Shown here piece by piece: positions 42,267 to 51,992 of a DNA stretch of 64,000 nucleotides. A program made the translations under genes and the position numbers. Source of the DNA: Cellulomonas fulva (GTDB taxonomy: Bacteria > Actinomycetota > Actinomycetes > Actinomycetales > Cellulomonadaceae); the NCBI RefSeq assembly GCF_018531375.1, contig NZ_JAHBOH010000002.1:310001-374000 (forward strand), in the 5' to 3' direction. The first letter of the stretch is position 1, and each line of letters begins with the position of its first letter. The notes beneath the pieces were generated by a model, which searched no databases, was not told the origin of the DNA, and was given only the letters and a program-made list of their open reading frames with translations.

Positions 42267-43211
42267 GTGACGACATCACCCGACGGGCAGCACGCGCGCC
42301 TCGCCCTCGCCACGTGCGCCGAGCTCCCCGAGCTGGACCCGGACGACGTCCCACTGCGGACCGCTCTCGAGGCGCGCGGCATCGCCACCGACGTCGTCGT
42401 GTGGGACGACCCCACGGTCGACTGGGGCACGTACCAGCACGTCCTGATCCGCTCGACGTGGGACTACACGCAGCGGCCGCTGCGCTTCACCCAGTGGACC
42501 AAGCAGGTCGAGGCGTCGAGCGTCCTGCTCAACCCGGCCGGCGTGGTCGCGTGGAACGTCGACAAGACCTACCTGCGGGACCTCGAGGCGCGAGGGATCG
42601 CCACGGTCCCGACGATCTGGCTGGACCCAGCGCGCAACTTCGACTCCCGCGCGATCCACACGCGCTTCCCGGCGTTCGGTGACTTCGTGGTGAAGCCGAC
42701 GGTGAGCGCGGGGTCGCGGGACACCGGGCGCTACCGCGCGGACGAGACGCCGCAGCGCTCGCAGGCGATCATGCACGCCAAGAACCTCCTGGGCGTCGGG
42801 CGTTGGGTCATGATCCAGCGCTACCTGACGCAGGTGGACTCGGCGGGGGAGACGGCGCTCGTCTTCGTCGAGGGCGAGTTCAGCCACGCGGTGCGCAAGG
42901 GGCCGCTGCTGCAGGGTCCGTACCGCGAGGGTGACCAGGAGGGCCTGCTCTACCGCGAGGAGGTCATGACCCCGCGGGACGCGAGCGAGGCCGAGCTCGA
43001 GCTGGCGCGCCGGATCATCGGCCTGCTGCCGGAGGTGCTGGGGCTCGACGGGCCGCTCCTCTACGCGCGGGTCGACCTCATCCCGGACGACGAGGGCAAC
43101 CCCGTGCTCCTGGAGCTCGAGCTCACCGAGCCGTCCCTGTTCTTCGAGCACGCCCCGGGCGCGGTCGACCGGTTCGCGGACGCCGTGGCCGCGCGGGTGA
43201 CCGCGGGCTGA
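42267..43211 (+). CDS. ATP-grasp family ligase-like protein (RimK/glutathione-synthetase-like)
   Basis: 314 residues. An N-terminal Rossmann-like half (VWDDPTVDWGTYQHVLIRSTWDYTQRP) is followed by an ATP-grasp half: NVDKTYLRDLEARGIATVPT, DFVVKPTVSAGSRDTGRY with the ATP-binding Lys and glycine loop, MIQRYL, and the metal-binding acid cluster YARVDLIPDDEGNPVLLELELTEP. These enzymes join a carboxylate to an amine or thiol; the partner substrates are unknown. Stand-alone gene between two tRNA genes. Confidence 0.8.
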   Translation: MTTSPDGQHARLALATCAELPELDPDDVPLRTALEARGIATDVVVWDDPTVDWGTYQHVLIRSTWDYTQRPLRFTQWTKQVEASSVLLNPAGVVAWNVDKTYLRDLEARGIATVPTIWLDPARNFDSRAIHTRFPAFGDFVVKPTVSAGSRDTGRYRADETPQRSQAIMHAKNLLGVGRWVMIQRYLTQVDSAGETALVFVEGEFSHAVRKGPLLQGPYREGDQEGLLYREEVMTPRDASEAELELARRIIGLLPEVLGLDGPLLYARVDLIPDDEGNPVLLELELTEPSLFFEHAPGAVDRFADAVAARVTAG

Positions 43212-43259
43212 CGACAGGCCCCTGCGCGGATCGTGTTCGAGGGGTGTACGACGAGCAGG

Positions 43260-43265
43260 TACACT
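43260..43265 (+). promoter_or_regulatory. -10 (TACACT) of tRNA-His
   Basis: TACACT fits TANNNT and precedes the tRNA by 38 nt, leaving a short 5' leader. Confidence 0.4.
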
Positions 43266-43303
43266 TCTCGTCGGCCCGGTCCGCCGGGTCGTGCGCACGG
43301 CAT

Positions 43304-43377
43304 GGTGGCTATAGCTCAGCAGGTAGAGCACCTGGTTGTGGTCCAGGGGGTCGCGGGTTCAAGTCCCGTTAGCCACC
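43304..43377 (+). tRNA. tRNA-His (anticodon GUG)
   Basis: Starts GGTGGCTATAGCTCAG with the extra G(-1) encoded and facing C73; anticodon loop GTTGTGGT; T arm GCGGGTTCAAGTCCCGT; acceptor TAGCCACC. CCA is not encoded. Confidence 0.97.
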
Positions 43378-43384
43378 CCGACGA

Positions 43385-43442
43385 GGGCGAGGCCCGCACC
43401 GCGGGACCGGAGGACACTCCGGCCGCGGGGCGGGCCTCGCCC
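43385..43442 (+). terminator. Long hairpin after tRNA-His
   Basis: 13-bp stem GGGCGAGGCCCGC/GCGGGCCTCGCCC enclosing a second stem (CCGCGG and CCGGA/TCCGG), beginning 7 nt after the tRNA. Confidence 0.78.
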
Positions 43443-43488
43443 CATTGCGGGGCTCTCGGCCCGGGTGCGGACCGGCCACGGACCGCCG

Positions 43489-44220
43489 TCAGGAGCCCCG
43501 GGTCGCCTCGGCCGCGATCAGGTCGGCCAGGTCGACCGGGCGGGACAGCATCGGCCAGTGGCCCGTCGGGAGATCGACCAGGGTCAGGTCGGTCAGGGCC
43601 GCCACGGGTGCGAACATCCCCTCACCCGATCCGGCCAGCTCGCGCACGGTCGCGCTCGGGATCGAGCAGCACACGAGCGTCGTCGGCACCGCGTCGCGCC
43701 GCGCGTCGTGCAGCGCCACCCGGTCGCGGACCGCGCCCGCGGGATGCGGGACCGCGAGCGTCTCGAGCCGCGACCTGTCCGCGGCCGTGAGCCCCTCGGG
43801 GCTCGCACCCTGCTCGCCGAGCGCCTCGAGACCGGGGAAGGGGACGTCGACCTGGTCCGCGGGCAGGTCCGCGTCCGGCACGTGGCCGTCCGCGACCGGG
43901 CCCGAGTCGACGTAGACCACGCGCGCGAGCGCGTCCGGTGCGCGGTCGGCGACGGCGGTCGCGACCGCGCCGGCACCGCTGTGCGCGACCAGCACCGTGC
44001 CGCGCCCCGGCGGGACGTGCTCGGCGACGTGCGCGACGTGGTCGGCGAACCGGACGCCCGCGCGCGTGGCGCCCGGGGCCAGTCCGGGCAGGGTCAGCGC
44101 GGTCGCGTCCAGGCCGCGCTCGGCGAGCCGTGCGACCACGGCGTCCCACACCCACGCGCCGAGCCAGTAGCCCGGGACGAGGACGATCGGGGGCGGGGTG
44201 GCGGACGTCGTCGTGGCCAT
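43489..44220 (-). CDS. Alpha/beta-fold hydrolase
   Basis: 243 residues. IVLVPGYWLGAWVWDAVVARL (oxyanion region), nucleophile elbow VAHSGAGAV near residue 82, a Cys-rich VPTTLVCCSIPS before the acid, and His in DLPTGHWPMLSRP near 222 form the usual triad. Substrate unknown. The nucleophile elbow reads S-G-A-G-A, as in EstX-like esterases. ATG with AGGAAG 9 nt upstream. Confidence 0.82.
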   Translation of the reverse strand: MATTTSATPPPIVLVPGYWLGAWVWDAVVARLAERGLDATALTLPGLAPGATRAGVRFADHVAHVAEHVPPGRGTVLVAHSGAGAVATAVADRAPDALARVVYVDSGPVADGHVPDADLPADQVDVPFPGLEALGEQGASPEGLTAADRSRLETLAVPHPAGAVRDRVALHDARRDAVPTTLVCCSIPSATVRELAGSGEGMFAPVAALTDLTLVDLPTGHWPMLSRPVDLADLIAAEATRGS

Positions 44221-44264
44221 GGCCACGATCTTCCTGCGCACCGCGCACCCGCGCACGGCGGGTG

Positions 44265-44330
44265 TCAGCGTGCGGCGGGTCTCAGCGTGCGATGGGTCTC
44301 AGCGTGCGATGGGTCTCAGCGTGCGGCGAC
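44265..44330. repeat. 17-bp tandem repeat over the orn stop codon
   Basis: About 3.9 copies of tcagcgtgcgatgggtc; the last copy contains the orn stop and its final codons, so every copy carries the same in-frame TGA on the minus strand. Confidence 0.92.
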
Positions 44331-44966
44331 CGACGTCGCGGTGACCTCGGCCGCGATCTTGCGCGCCGTGGCGGAGTCCGGGCCGGGGAGCGCGGGGAAC
44401 AGCGCCGCCCGGTAGTAGCGCAGCTCGTCGATGCTCTCGAGGATGTCCGCGAGCGCGCGGTGGCCGCCCTGCTTGCTCGGCGAGGCGAAGTACACCCGCG
44501 GGTACCAACGGCGGGCGAGCTCCTTGATCGAGGAGACGTCGACCACGCGGTAGTGCAGGTGCCCGACGAGCTCCGGCATGTCCCGCTCGAGGAACGCCTT
44601 GTCGGTGCCGACCGAGTTCCCGGCCAGCGGCGCCTTGTTCGCCTCCGGCACCCACTGCCGCACGTAGGCGAGCACCTGCTCCTGCGCGTCCGCGAGCGTG
44701 GTGCCGTGGGCGAGCTCGTCGAGCAGGCCCGAGGTCGTGTGCATGGTGCGGACGAAGTCGCCCATCTGCTCGAGGGCCGCGGCCGGCGGCGCGATCAGGA
44801 CGTCGACACCCTCGCCGAGGACGTTGAGCTCGGAGTCGGTCACGACGACGGCGACCTCGACCAGCGCGTCGGCGGCCAGGTCCAGCCCGGTCATCTCGCA
44901 GTCGATCCAGACGATCCGGTCCGCGCTCTCGTGCCCGTTGCCCGGGCTGGTGCTGCTGCTGGTCAC
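44316..44966 (-). CDS. orn: Oligoribonuclease
   Basis: Degrades 2-5-nt RNA and cyclic-di-nucleotide-derived pGpG. 216 residues. DEDDh exonuclease motifs: IVWIDCEMTGLDL (Asp/Glu) near 20, LAGNSVGTDKAFLERDMPEL near 118 and GGHRALADI (His/Asp) near 170. The GTG start is fixed by TAGGCT 7 nt upstream. The C-terminus lies in a tandem repeat and could differ between strains. Confidence 0.97.
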   Translation of the reverse strand: MTSSSTSPGNGHESADRIVWIDCEMTGLDLAADALVEVAVVVTDSELNVLGEGVDVLIAPPAAALEQMGDFVRTMHTTSGLLDELAHGTTLADAQEQVLAYVRQWVPEANKAPLAGNSVGTDKAFLERDMPELVGHLHYRVVDVSSIKELARRWYPRVYFASPSKQGGHRALADILESIDELRYYRAALFPALPGPDSATARKIAAEVTATSVAAR

Positions 44967-44973
44967 GGGGGCC

Positions 44974-44979
44974 AGCCTA
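44974..44979 (-). promoter_or_regulatory. -10 hexamer TAGGCT of orn, overlapping the upstream stop codon
   Basis: Minus-strand TAGGCT, 7-nt spacer, orn GTG. Its first three bases are the TAG stop of the preceding small membrane gene, as at murI. Confidence 0.6.
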
Positions 44980-45243
44980 GGGCTCCTCGTCGTGCGGCGC
45001 GGCGGCCCGTCCACCGTCGTCGGGCGGACCGGGGACCGTGCCCGCGAGCCAGGCCGCCAGCGGGACGCCCGCCAGCACCGCCGCGCCGAGGAGGAGGCTC
45101 GCGGACCAGGACCAGCCGGTCCACCGCAGGACCAGGGCGAGGACGGCCCCCGCGACGAGCCCGGTCGCGGCGCGTTCCAGCCACACGGAGCGGCGTCGCG
45201 GGGCGTCCGGCGCCGGCACGGGCGCGTCGGCGTGCCGCCCCAT
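44977..45243 (-). CDS. Small membrane protein with two helices, unknown
   Basis: 88 residues. Basic N-terminus, then ATGLVAGAVLALVLRWTGWS and ASLLLGAAVLAGVPLAAWLAG as two membrane helices, and an acidic tail. No family recognised. Ends 10 nt before the orn start and ends in TAG. A 34-codon reading frame just upstream stops one base into its ATG (TGATG). Confidence 0.6.
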   Translation of the reverse strand: MGRHADAPVPAPDAPRRRSVWLERAATGLVAGAVLALVLRWTGWSWSASLLLGAAVLAGVPLAAWLAGTVPGPPDDGGRAAAPHDEEP

Positions 45244-45347
45244 CAGGGGGCGTCCGCGTCGCCGCCGCCGGTCCGGGGCGTCGGATCGCGCAGCGCGGTG
45301 CGCTGCGGCTCGTCGCGCTCGTCGCGCCCGTCGCGCCGGTCATGCAT
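45243..45347 (-). CDS. Possible 34-residue peptide upstream of the small membrane gene
   Basis: MHDRRDGRDERDEPQRTALR and a Gly/Asp tail; highly charged. The only support is the TGATG junction with the following gene. No ribosome site or clear -10; may not be a gene. Confidence 0.25.
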   Translation of the reverse strand: MHDRRDGRDERDEPQRTALRDPTPRTGGGDADAP

Positions 45348-45376
45348 GGCGACATCGTGGCACGGCGCCGGGACGA

Positions 45377-45423
45377 CGACGGGCGCGGACCCGTCCCGTG
45401 AGGGAGAGGGTCCGCGCCCGTCG
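45377..45423 (-). terminator. 16-bp terminator after the 51-residue gene
   Basis: CGACGGGCGCGGACCC pairs with GGGTCCGCGCCCGTCG; the loop holds a further TCCC-GTGA-GGGA hairpin. Lies 22 nt after the stop. Confidence 0.78.
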
Positions 45424-45444
45424 AGCGCGCAGGAGCCGGTGGGC

Positions 45445-45600
45445 TCAGGACGCGCGTGCGTAGGCCGCCCGGGGATCCGGAGGATGGCTCGGGGCGTGCT
45501 CGCGTGGTTCGGCGGCACGGTCGTGCGCCTGGTCGGCCAGCCGGTCGGTGAGGCGCTGGACGAGGTGCGTGCGGTTGAGGTCGAGCTCGTAGGCGTGCAT
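45445..45600 (-). CDS. Small charged protein (51 aa), unknown
   Basis: MHAYELDLNRTHLVQRLTDR followed by LADQAHDRAAEPREHAP and a Pro/Ala tail. No membrane segment. Good support for being real: CAGGAG 6 nt upstream of the ATG, its own strong terminator, and a long structured leader. No family recognised. Confidence 0.65.
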   Translation of the reverse strand: MHAYELDLNRTHLVQRLTDRLADQAHDRAAEPREHAPSHPPDPRAAYARAS

Positions 45601-45659
45601 GACGGACTCCTGCTGCGTGGGTGGGGTGGGTGCGGCACCGGGCCGCGAGATCGTCGTGA

Positions 45660-45697
45660 CCGTGGTCCGACGAGGTAGCAGGAGCACTCGACCACGG
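45660..45697 (-). promoter_or_regulatory. Structured leader of the 51-residue gene
   Basis: 8-bp stem CCGTGGTC/GACCACGG with a 22-nt loop, about 60 nt before the ATG. On the minus strand a GTGACA (-35-like) and a TATCTG lie further upstream (about 45710-45740) as a tentative promoter. Confidence 0.3.
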
Positions 45698-45781
45698 GAC
45701 AGATACCCACGTCACGGCATTTGTCACCACCTGCAACCCGGCCGCACCCGGGCCGCCCGTCGGACCGGGGGAGGGAGCCGG

Positions 45782-45787
45782 TAACCT
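45782..45787 (+). promoter_or_regulatory. -10 (TAACCT) of tRNA-Arg
   Basis: TAACCT ends 11 nt before the tRNA 5' end. Confidence 0.5.
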
Positions 45788-45798
45788 GCGGCGCACAG

Positions 45799-45871
45799 GC
45801 CCCCGTAGCTCAGTGGATAGAGCAGCCGCCTTCTAAGCGGCCGGTCGCAGGTTCGAGTCCTGCCGGGGGCG
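45799..45871 (+). tRNA. tRNA-Arg (anticodon UCU)
   Basis: Acceptor GCCCCCG/CGGGGGC, D arm AGCTCAGTGGATAGAGC, anticodon stem CCGCC/GGCGG-type with loop TTCTAA (TCT), T arm GCAGGTTCGAGTCCTGC. CCA is not encoded. Confidence 0.97.
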
Positions 45872-45878
45872 CCGCACG

Positions 45879-45923
45879 CGCCGATCCGCCGGCGTCCGGA
45901 CATACCCGGCGCGCGGATCGGCG
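45879..45923 (+). terminator. 11-bp hairpin after tRNA-Arg
   Basis: CGCCGATCCGC/GCGGATCGGCG with a 23-nt loop, 8 nt after the tRNA. Confidence 0.7.
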
Positions 45924-45980
45924 GACCGTCCCCCGCGTGGCGCGTTTGTCCTGGTCATCCGGGGCCCCGACAATGTCACC

Positions 45981-47750
45981 GTGAGCGCCCAGGGAACCGA
46001 CTCGGCGCGACAGGTGCCCCACGTCGCGCGGGACGTCGCGTCGGCCGCGTCGTCGGGCAGCACGGGCGGCGGGTCACCGGTGCACGCCGGCCGGCACACG
46101 GCCGACGACCCGCGCTCGATCCTCGCCCGGCCGCTGGCCGCCGGCTCGCTGCTCGACGCGGTGCGCGACCTGCGCCGCGACGTCGACGACACCGCCTTCC
46201 CGCTCGACCTGCCGGGCGTCGAGCGCGCCCGCGCCTCGCGTGCGCGCCTGGTGGACCAGCTCACGGAGCACCTGGTGCCGCGGCTCACCGAGCTCTCGGC
46301 CCCCGCGGTCGTCGTGGTCGCGGGGTCGACCGGGGCCGGCAAGTCGACGCTCGTGAACTCGATCGTGGGCCGCGAGGTGACGACGGCGGGCGTGCTGCGC
46401 CCGACGACCCGCGAGCCCGTGCTGGTGCACCACCCGGGTGACGCCGACCTCCTGGCCGCGCACCCGCTCGTCGGGTCCGCGCGCGCCGTCGCCGACGAGG
46501 CCGTGCCCCGCGGGGTCGCGCTGCTGGACGCACCGGACCTGGACTCGCTGCTCGAGGCCAACCGGGCCTCGGCGCACCGGCTGCTCGAGGCCGCGGACCT
46601 GTGGCTCTTCGTCACCACCGCGGCGCGGTACGGCGACGCGCTGCCGTGGCGCGTGCTGGAGGACGCCGTCGCCCGGGGCGCGTCCATCGCGATGGTGCTC
46701 AACCGCGTGCCCCCCGCGTCGCTGCCCGCGGTCCGCGGCGACCTGCTCGAGCGGCTGCGCGAGCACGGCCTCGCCGGGTCGCCGCTGTTCGTCGTGCCGG
46801 ACCGCGGACCCCACAGCGGCCCGCTCGACGCGGCGACGGTCGCCCCGGTCACGCGATGGCTGCTCATGCTGGCCGGCCCGGACCGCGCGCGCACGGTCAT
46901 CGGGCGGACGCTGCGCGGCTCGCTGGCGGCCCTGCGCGTGTGGGTCGACGAGCTCGCGGAGGCGGTGCAGGAGCAGGCCGACGCGGCGCAGAGCGTGGGC
47001 ACCCTGCTCGACGAGGCCCTCGCCGAACCGGTGCGCGCGGCCGTGGCCGCGGTCGAGCGGGGTGACGTGGCCGACGGCGCGGTCGGGGTGCGGTGGGCGG
47101 AGCTGACGTCGCCGGCCGGGCCGCTCGGCGGCGTGGTCGACCGGACGGGCGCACCGACCGGCAAGGTCAAGGGCTCGCCGCGCGGTCGGGCGGAGCGCGA
47201 GGCCGGGGTGCAGCCGCTGCGCGACGAGGTGACGCGCGCGGCCACCACGGTGCTCTCGGCCGCCGCCGACGACGCCGAGGAGGCCCTGCGCGCCGCGCTC
47301 GAGTCGGGCTCCGCCGGTGCTCACGCCGTCCTCGCCCGGTGGACCGTGCAGCCACCCGGCCCGGACCCCGCCGCCGAGCAGCACGCCCGGGCGTGGGCCG
47401 GGCAGGGTGTCCGTGCCGTCACCGCGGCGCTCCAGGCGCCGCTCGCGGACAAGGCGGCCGCTCGTCGTCGCGACAAGGCCGTCCGCGTCCTGGGGGAGCA
47501 GACGCTCGCGACGATCGGGCTCACGGCCGCGGCGGGCGTCGCCGGGGCGGGGGACCTCCTGGTCGCGCTCGTCGGACCCGCCGGCCGGACCGCGGTCGAC
47601 GACCTGCGCGCGGACCTCGCCGCGCACGCGGCCACCCGCGTGGAGCAGGTGCGTGCCGAGGCGGCACAGCCGCTCGCCGATCCCGACCTGGCCGCCGACG
47701 CCGCCGCCCGGCTGCGCGTGCGCCTGGCCGTCATCAAGGGGCTCACATGA
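45981..47750 (+). CDS. Dynamin-like GTPase, first of a pair
   Basis: 589 residues. GTPase domain at about 105-290: P-loop AGSTGAGKSTLVNS near 113, switch region RPTTREP, LDAPDLDS as the Walker B/G3 and NRVPP in place of NKxD. Long Ala/Glu/Arg-rich helical C-terminal region with a hydrophobic patch TIGLTAAAGVAGAGDLLVAL near 520, possibly a membrane-touching hairpin. Tandem dynamin-like GTPases remodel membranes in other actinobacteria (the Streptomyces DynA/DynB pair acts in division). Stop overlaps the next ATG (ATGA). Confidence 0.82.
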   Translation: MSAQGTDSARQVPHVARDVASAASSGSTGGGSPVHAGRHTADDPRSILARPLAAGSLLDAVRDLRRDVDDTAFPLDLPGVERARASRARLVDQLTEHLVPRLTELSAPAVVVVAGSTGAGKSTLVNSIVGREVTTAGVLRPTTREPVLVHHPGDADLLAAHPLVGSARAVADEAVPRGVALLDAPDLDSLLEANRASAHRLLEAADLWLFVTTAARYGDALPWRVLEDAVARGASIAMVLNRVPPASLPAVRGDLLERLREHGLAGSPLFVVPDRGPHSGPLDAATVAPVTRWLLMLAGPDRARTVIGRTLRGSLAALRVWVDELAEAVQEQADAAQSVGTLLDEALAEPVRAAVAAVERGDVADGAVGVRWAELTSPAGPLGGVVDRTGAPTGKVKGSPRGRAEREAGVQPLRDEVTRAATTVLSAAADDAEEALRAALESGSAGAHAVLARWTVQPPGPDPAAEQHARAWAGQGVRAVTAALQAPLADKAAARRRDKAVRVLGEQTLATIGLTAAAGVAGAGDLLVALVGPAGRTAVDDLRADLAAHAATRVEQVRAEAAQPLADPDLAADAAARLRVRLAVIKGLT

Positions 47751-49291
47751 CCGAGACGCCGCAGCAGGTACCGGCAGGACCTGGCCCGACGCCCGCGGAA
47801 CGCACCGACGTGGCTGTCGGCGAGGAGACGCGGGCGCTCGAGGCGCGGGTCGCCTCCCTCGAGGACGCGATCGAGCTGGGCGGCGACCGCCTCGACGCCG
47901 ACGCCGTCCAGGACGCCCGCACGGCGGTCGAGCGGCTGCGCGAGCGGCTGCGGCTGGGCGTGGACCACACGGTCGTCGCGCTCGTCGGCGGCACCGGCTC
48001 CGGCAAGTCCAGCCTCTTCAACCGGGTCAGCGGGCTGGACTTCGCCGACGTGGGCGTCCGCCGGCCGACGACGTCGCAGGTCACGGCGTGCGTGTGGGGC
48101 AGCGGCGGCGGTGCCGTCCTGGACTGGCTGGGCGTCGACCCCGAGCGCCGCATCGAGCGCGAGAGCCTGCTCGACGGCGAGACCGAGGCGCCGTTGCGAG
48201 GGCTGGTGCTGCTCGACCTGCCGGACCACGACTCGGTCGAGCCCACCCACCGCGAGGTCGTGGACGCGCTGCTGCCGCAGGCCGACCTCCTGGTGTGGGT
48301 GGTCGACCCCCAGAAGTACGCCGACGACGCGCTGCACACCGGGTACCTGCAGGGCCTCGTGGGTCAGGACACCTCGATGCTCGTCGTGCTCAACCAGGTG
48401 GACACCGTGCGGCCCGACGAGCGCGACGCGCTGGTCCGCGACGTCGGCCGGCTCCTGGCGGCGGACGGTCTGCCCGGGGTGCCCGTGCGGCCCGCGTCCG
48501 CGGCGACGGGCGAGGGCATCGCCGAGCTGCGGTCCGGGCTCGCGGCGGTCGTCGCCGGGCGGTCGCTGGCCGCGCGCCGGGCCGAGGCCGAGGTCCGTGC
48601 GGCGACCGACCGCGTGGGGCAGGGGCTGGCCGAGCGCGAGCCCGGGCCGACGGCGTTCGCGACCGGCCCGCTGGTCGACACGCTCGCCGCGGCGTCGGGG
48701 CTCGACGCCGTGCGGGACGCGGTGGTCGCGGTGCTGCGCGGGCGCGGCCGGCGCTCCGGCGTCCCGGCGCTCGCGGCCGTGCACCCGGACGCCGTCCGGC
48801 TCGCTCGCTCCTCATGGCTCGCCGCCGCCACCGCGGGGCTGCCGCGGCCGTGGGTCCGGTCGGTCGACGAGCGCGTCGTCCCCGCGGACCGGGTCGGCAC
48901 CCACCTCGCGGACGCCCTCGGCGAGGTCACCGTCAGCGCGCGCCGCTCGGGCGTGGTGTCCGTGCTCGGCTGGCTGGCCGTCGCGCTGGGCGCGGGCGCG
49001 CTCGTCGTCGGGGGCGTCGCCGGGGGACGGATGCTGGGACCGGACGGCGCCGGCGGGTCCGGCGCCGGGCTGCTGTGGACGGCCGTGGTGCTGGCCGTGC
49101 TCGCCGTGCTGGCCGGTGCGGCCTCCGGCATCCTGCGCCGGACCGCCGCGACCCGGGCGGGCGCCCGCGTGCACGAGCAGGGCCGCGCGGCGATCGAGGC
49201 GGTCGCGCGGCGCGACCTCGTCGACCCCGCGACGCAGGTGGTCGCGGAGCACCGGCGCGTCCGCGGGCTCCTCGAGGCCGCGCGCGCCTGA
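47747..49291 (+). CDS. Dynamin-like / Era-type GTPase with C-terminal membrane helices
   Basis: 514 residues. P-loop GGTGSGKSSLFN near 82, RRPTTSQVT (G2), LDLPDHDSVEP (G3) and LNQVDTV (G4) are well formed, followed by an SAATGEGI-like G5. Two strong membrane segments near the C-terminus (SVLGWLAVALGAGALVVGG and LLWTAVVLAVLAVLAGAAS), then a basic end. Translationally coupled to the preceding GTPase, which suggests a heteromeric pair, this member being the membrane anchor. Confidence 0.85.
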   Translation: MTETPQQVPAGPGPTPAERTDVAVGEETRALEARVASLEDAIELGGDRLDADAVQDARTAVERLRERLRLGVDHTVVALVGGTGSGKSSLFNRVSGLDFADVGVRRPTTSQVTACVWGSGGGAVLDWLGVDPERRIERESLLDGETEAPLRGLVLLDLPDHDSVEPTHREVVDALLPQADLLVWVVDPQKYADDALHTGYLQGLVGQDTSMLVVLNQVDTVRPDERDALVRDVGRLLAADGLPGVPVRPASAATGEGIAELRSGLAAVVAGRSLAARRAEAEVRAATDRVGQGLAEREPGPTAFATGPLVDTLAAASGLDAVRDAVVAVLRGRGRRSGVPALAAVHPDAVRLARSSWLAAATAGLPRPWVRSVDERVVPADRVGTHLADALGEVTVSARRSGVVSVLGWLAVALGAGALVVGGVAGGRMLGPDGAGGSGAGLLWTAVVLAVLAVLAGAASGILRRTAATRAGARVHEQGRAAIEAVARRDLVDPATQVVAEHRRVRGLLEAARA

Positions 49292-49370
49292 CGGCTCGCA
49301 CCTGACCGTGCGCGCCTGACCGTCCGCGCCTGGCCGTGCGCTCCTGGCCGTGCGCGCCTGACCGTGGTGG
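49287..49370. repeat. 14-bp tandem repeat over a stop codon, six units
   Basis: Six imperfect copies of cctgaccgtgcgcg; the first contains the GTPase stop codon. Confidence 0.9.
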
Positions 49371-49507
49371 GGCCCGCGACCCGACCCCAGCCCCCTGACC
49401 GAGCGCGGTCCTCCACAACCGGTCGGCGCGCGGCTCTCGGCGCCCCGCGACGCGCGACGCTCGGCCGGACGCGTCCCACGCAGGGGCGCCCTGGCACGGG
49501 AGGCAGC

Positions 49508-50119
49508 ATGAGCAACGGGACCCTCGACATCACGGTCACGGGATTGGTGGGCAGCGACGTCACGACCCTGCCCGCGCAGGACGGGCGGGCGGCGTACACG
49601 ACGTTCCGCCTGGGCAGCACGCGGCGCTGGTGGAACCGTGCCACCGGCGCGTGGCAGGACTCGCAGACCGAGTGGTTCCAGGTCAAGGCCTGGCGCGCGC
49701 TCGCGGTGAACGTCGGCCTCTCGCTGCGCAAGGGCGTGCCGGTGGTGGTGCAGGGCCGGCTCTCGACGCGCGAGTGGCAGGACGCGGGCGGCGCGCTGCG
49801 CACGTCGCTGGTGCTCGAGGCGACGTCCGTCGGCATCGACCTCAGCTACGGCACGGTGGGGCAGTTCCAGCGCACGCTGTCCGGCGCGGCCGCGCAGAGC
49901 CCGCAGGAGGAGCGTGCCGAGCGGCCGCCCGTGGACCTCTCGGCCCTCACGGCGGTGGACGGGGTGCACGAGGACGAGCGCGGCGGCGAGGACGAGGGTC
50001 TGGTCGAGGCGGGCGACGTGCTCGCGGACGACCGGGCGCCGGGCGAGGACGGGTTCGACGAGTACGACGACGACCTCGAGGAGGCCGGCGCGGGCGTGCT
50101 GGCGGCGTCCCGCGCCTGA
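49508..50119 (+). CDS. ssb: Single-stranded DNA-binding protein (paralogue)
   Basis: 203 residues. OB-fold at about 1-115: MSNGTLDITVTGLVGSDV, TFRLGSTRRWWNRATGAW, EWFQVKAWRALAVNVGLSLRKG and VVVQGRLSTREWQDAGG. The acidic C-terminal half lacks the D-D-x-I-P-F tip that recruits repair proteins and ends AGVLAASRA, so this is probably not the main replication SSB. GGGAGG lies 4 nt before the ATG. Gene order ssb-ettA is usual in actinobacteria. Confidence 0.9.
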   Translation: MSNGTLDITVTGLVGSDVTTLPAQDGRAAYTTFRLGSTRRWWNRATGAWQDSQTEWFQVKAWRALAVNVGLSLRKGVPVVVQGRLSTREWQDAGGALRTSLVLEATSVGIDLSYGTVGQFQRTLSGAAAQSPQEERAERPPVDLSALTAVDGVHEDERGGEDEGLVEAGDVLADDRAPGEDGFDEYDDDLEEAGAGVLAASRA

Positions 50120-50124
50120 GCGTC

Positions 50125-50130
50125 TAGGCT
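50125..50130 (+). promoter_or_regulatory. -10 (TAGGCT) of ettA with a long leader
   Basis: TAGGCT just after the ssb stop; no start codon at the leaderless position, so ettA would have a leader of about 165 nt that includes short GCACCCGA repeats near 50265-50286. Confidence 0.4.
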
Positions 50131-50303
50131 GGTGCATCGCGATCCCGACGACGCCCGGCCGCGGTCCAGCGGCGCGCACGCGCACGCCGCACGTGCCGCG
50201 GCCGGCGTCGGCGGGGATCGCCGCGCGGCCCGCGTGCAGCGGGGCCGGCGGGCGATCGCACGCGCACCCGAGCACCCGAGCACCGAGGCGGAGTACCGAG
50301 CCA

Positions 50304-51986
<1,683 letters not shown>

Positions 51987-51992
51987 CGCCCG

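Noticed and set aside
44221-44256. A start for the alpha/beta hydrolase twelve codons upstream (MRGCAVRRKIVA...)
   Set aside because: No ribosome site; the extra residues are basic and not part of the hydrolase fold; the ATG at 44220 has AGGAAG upstream.
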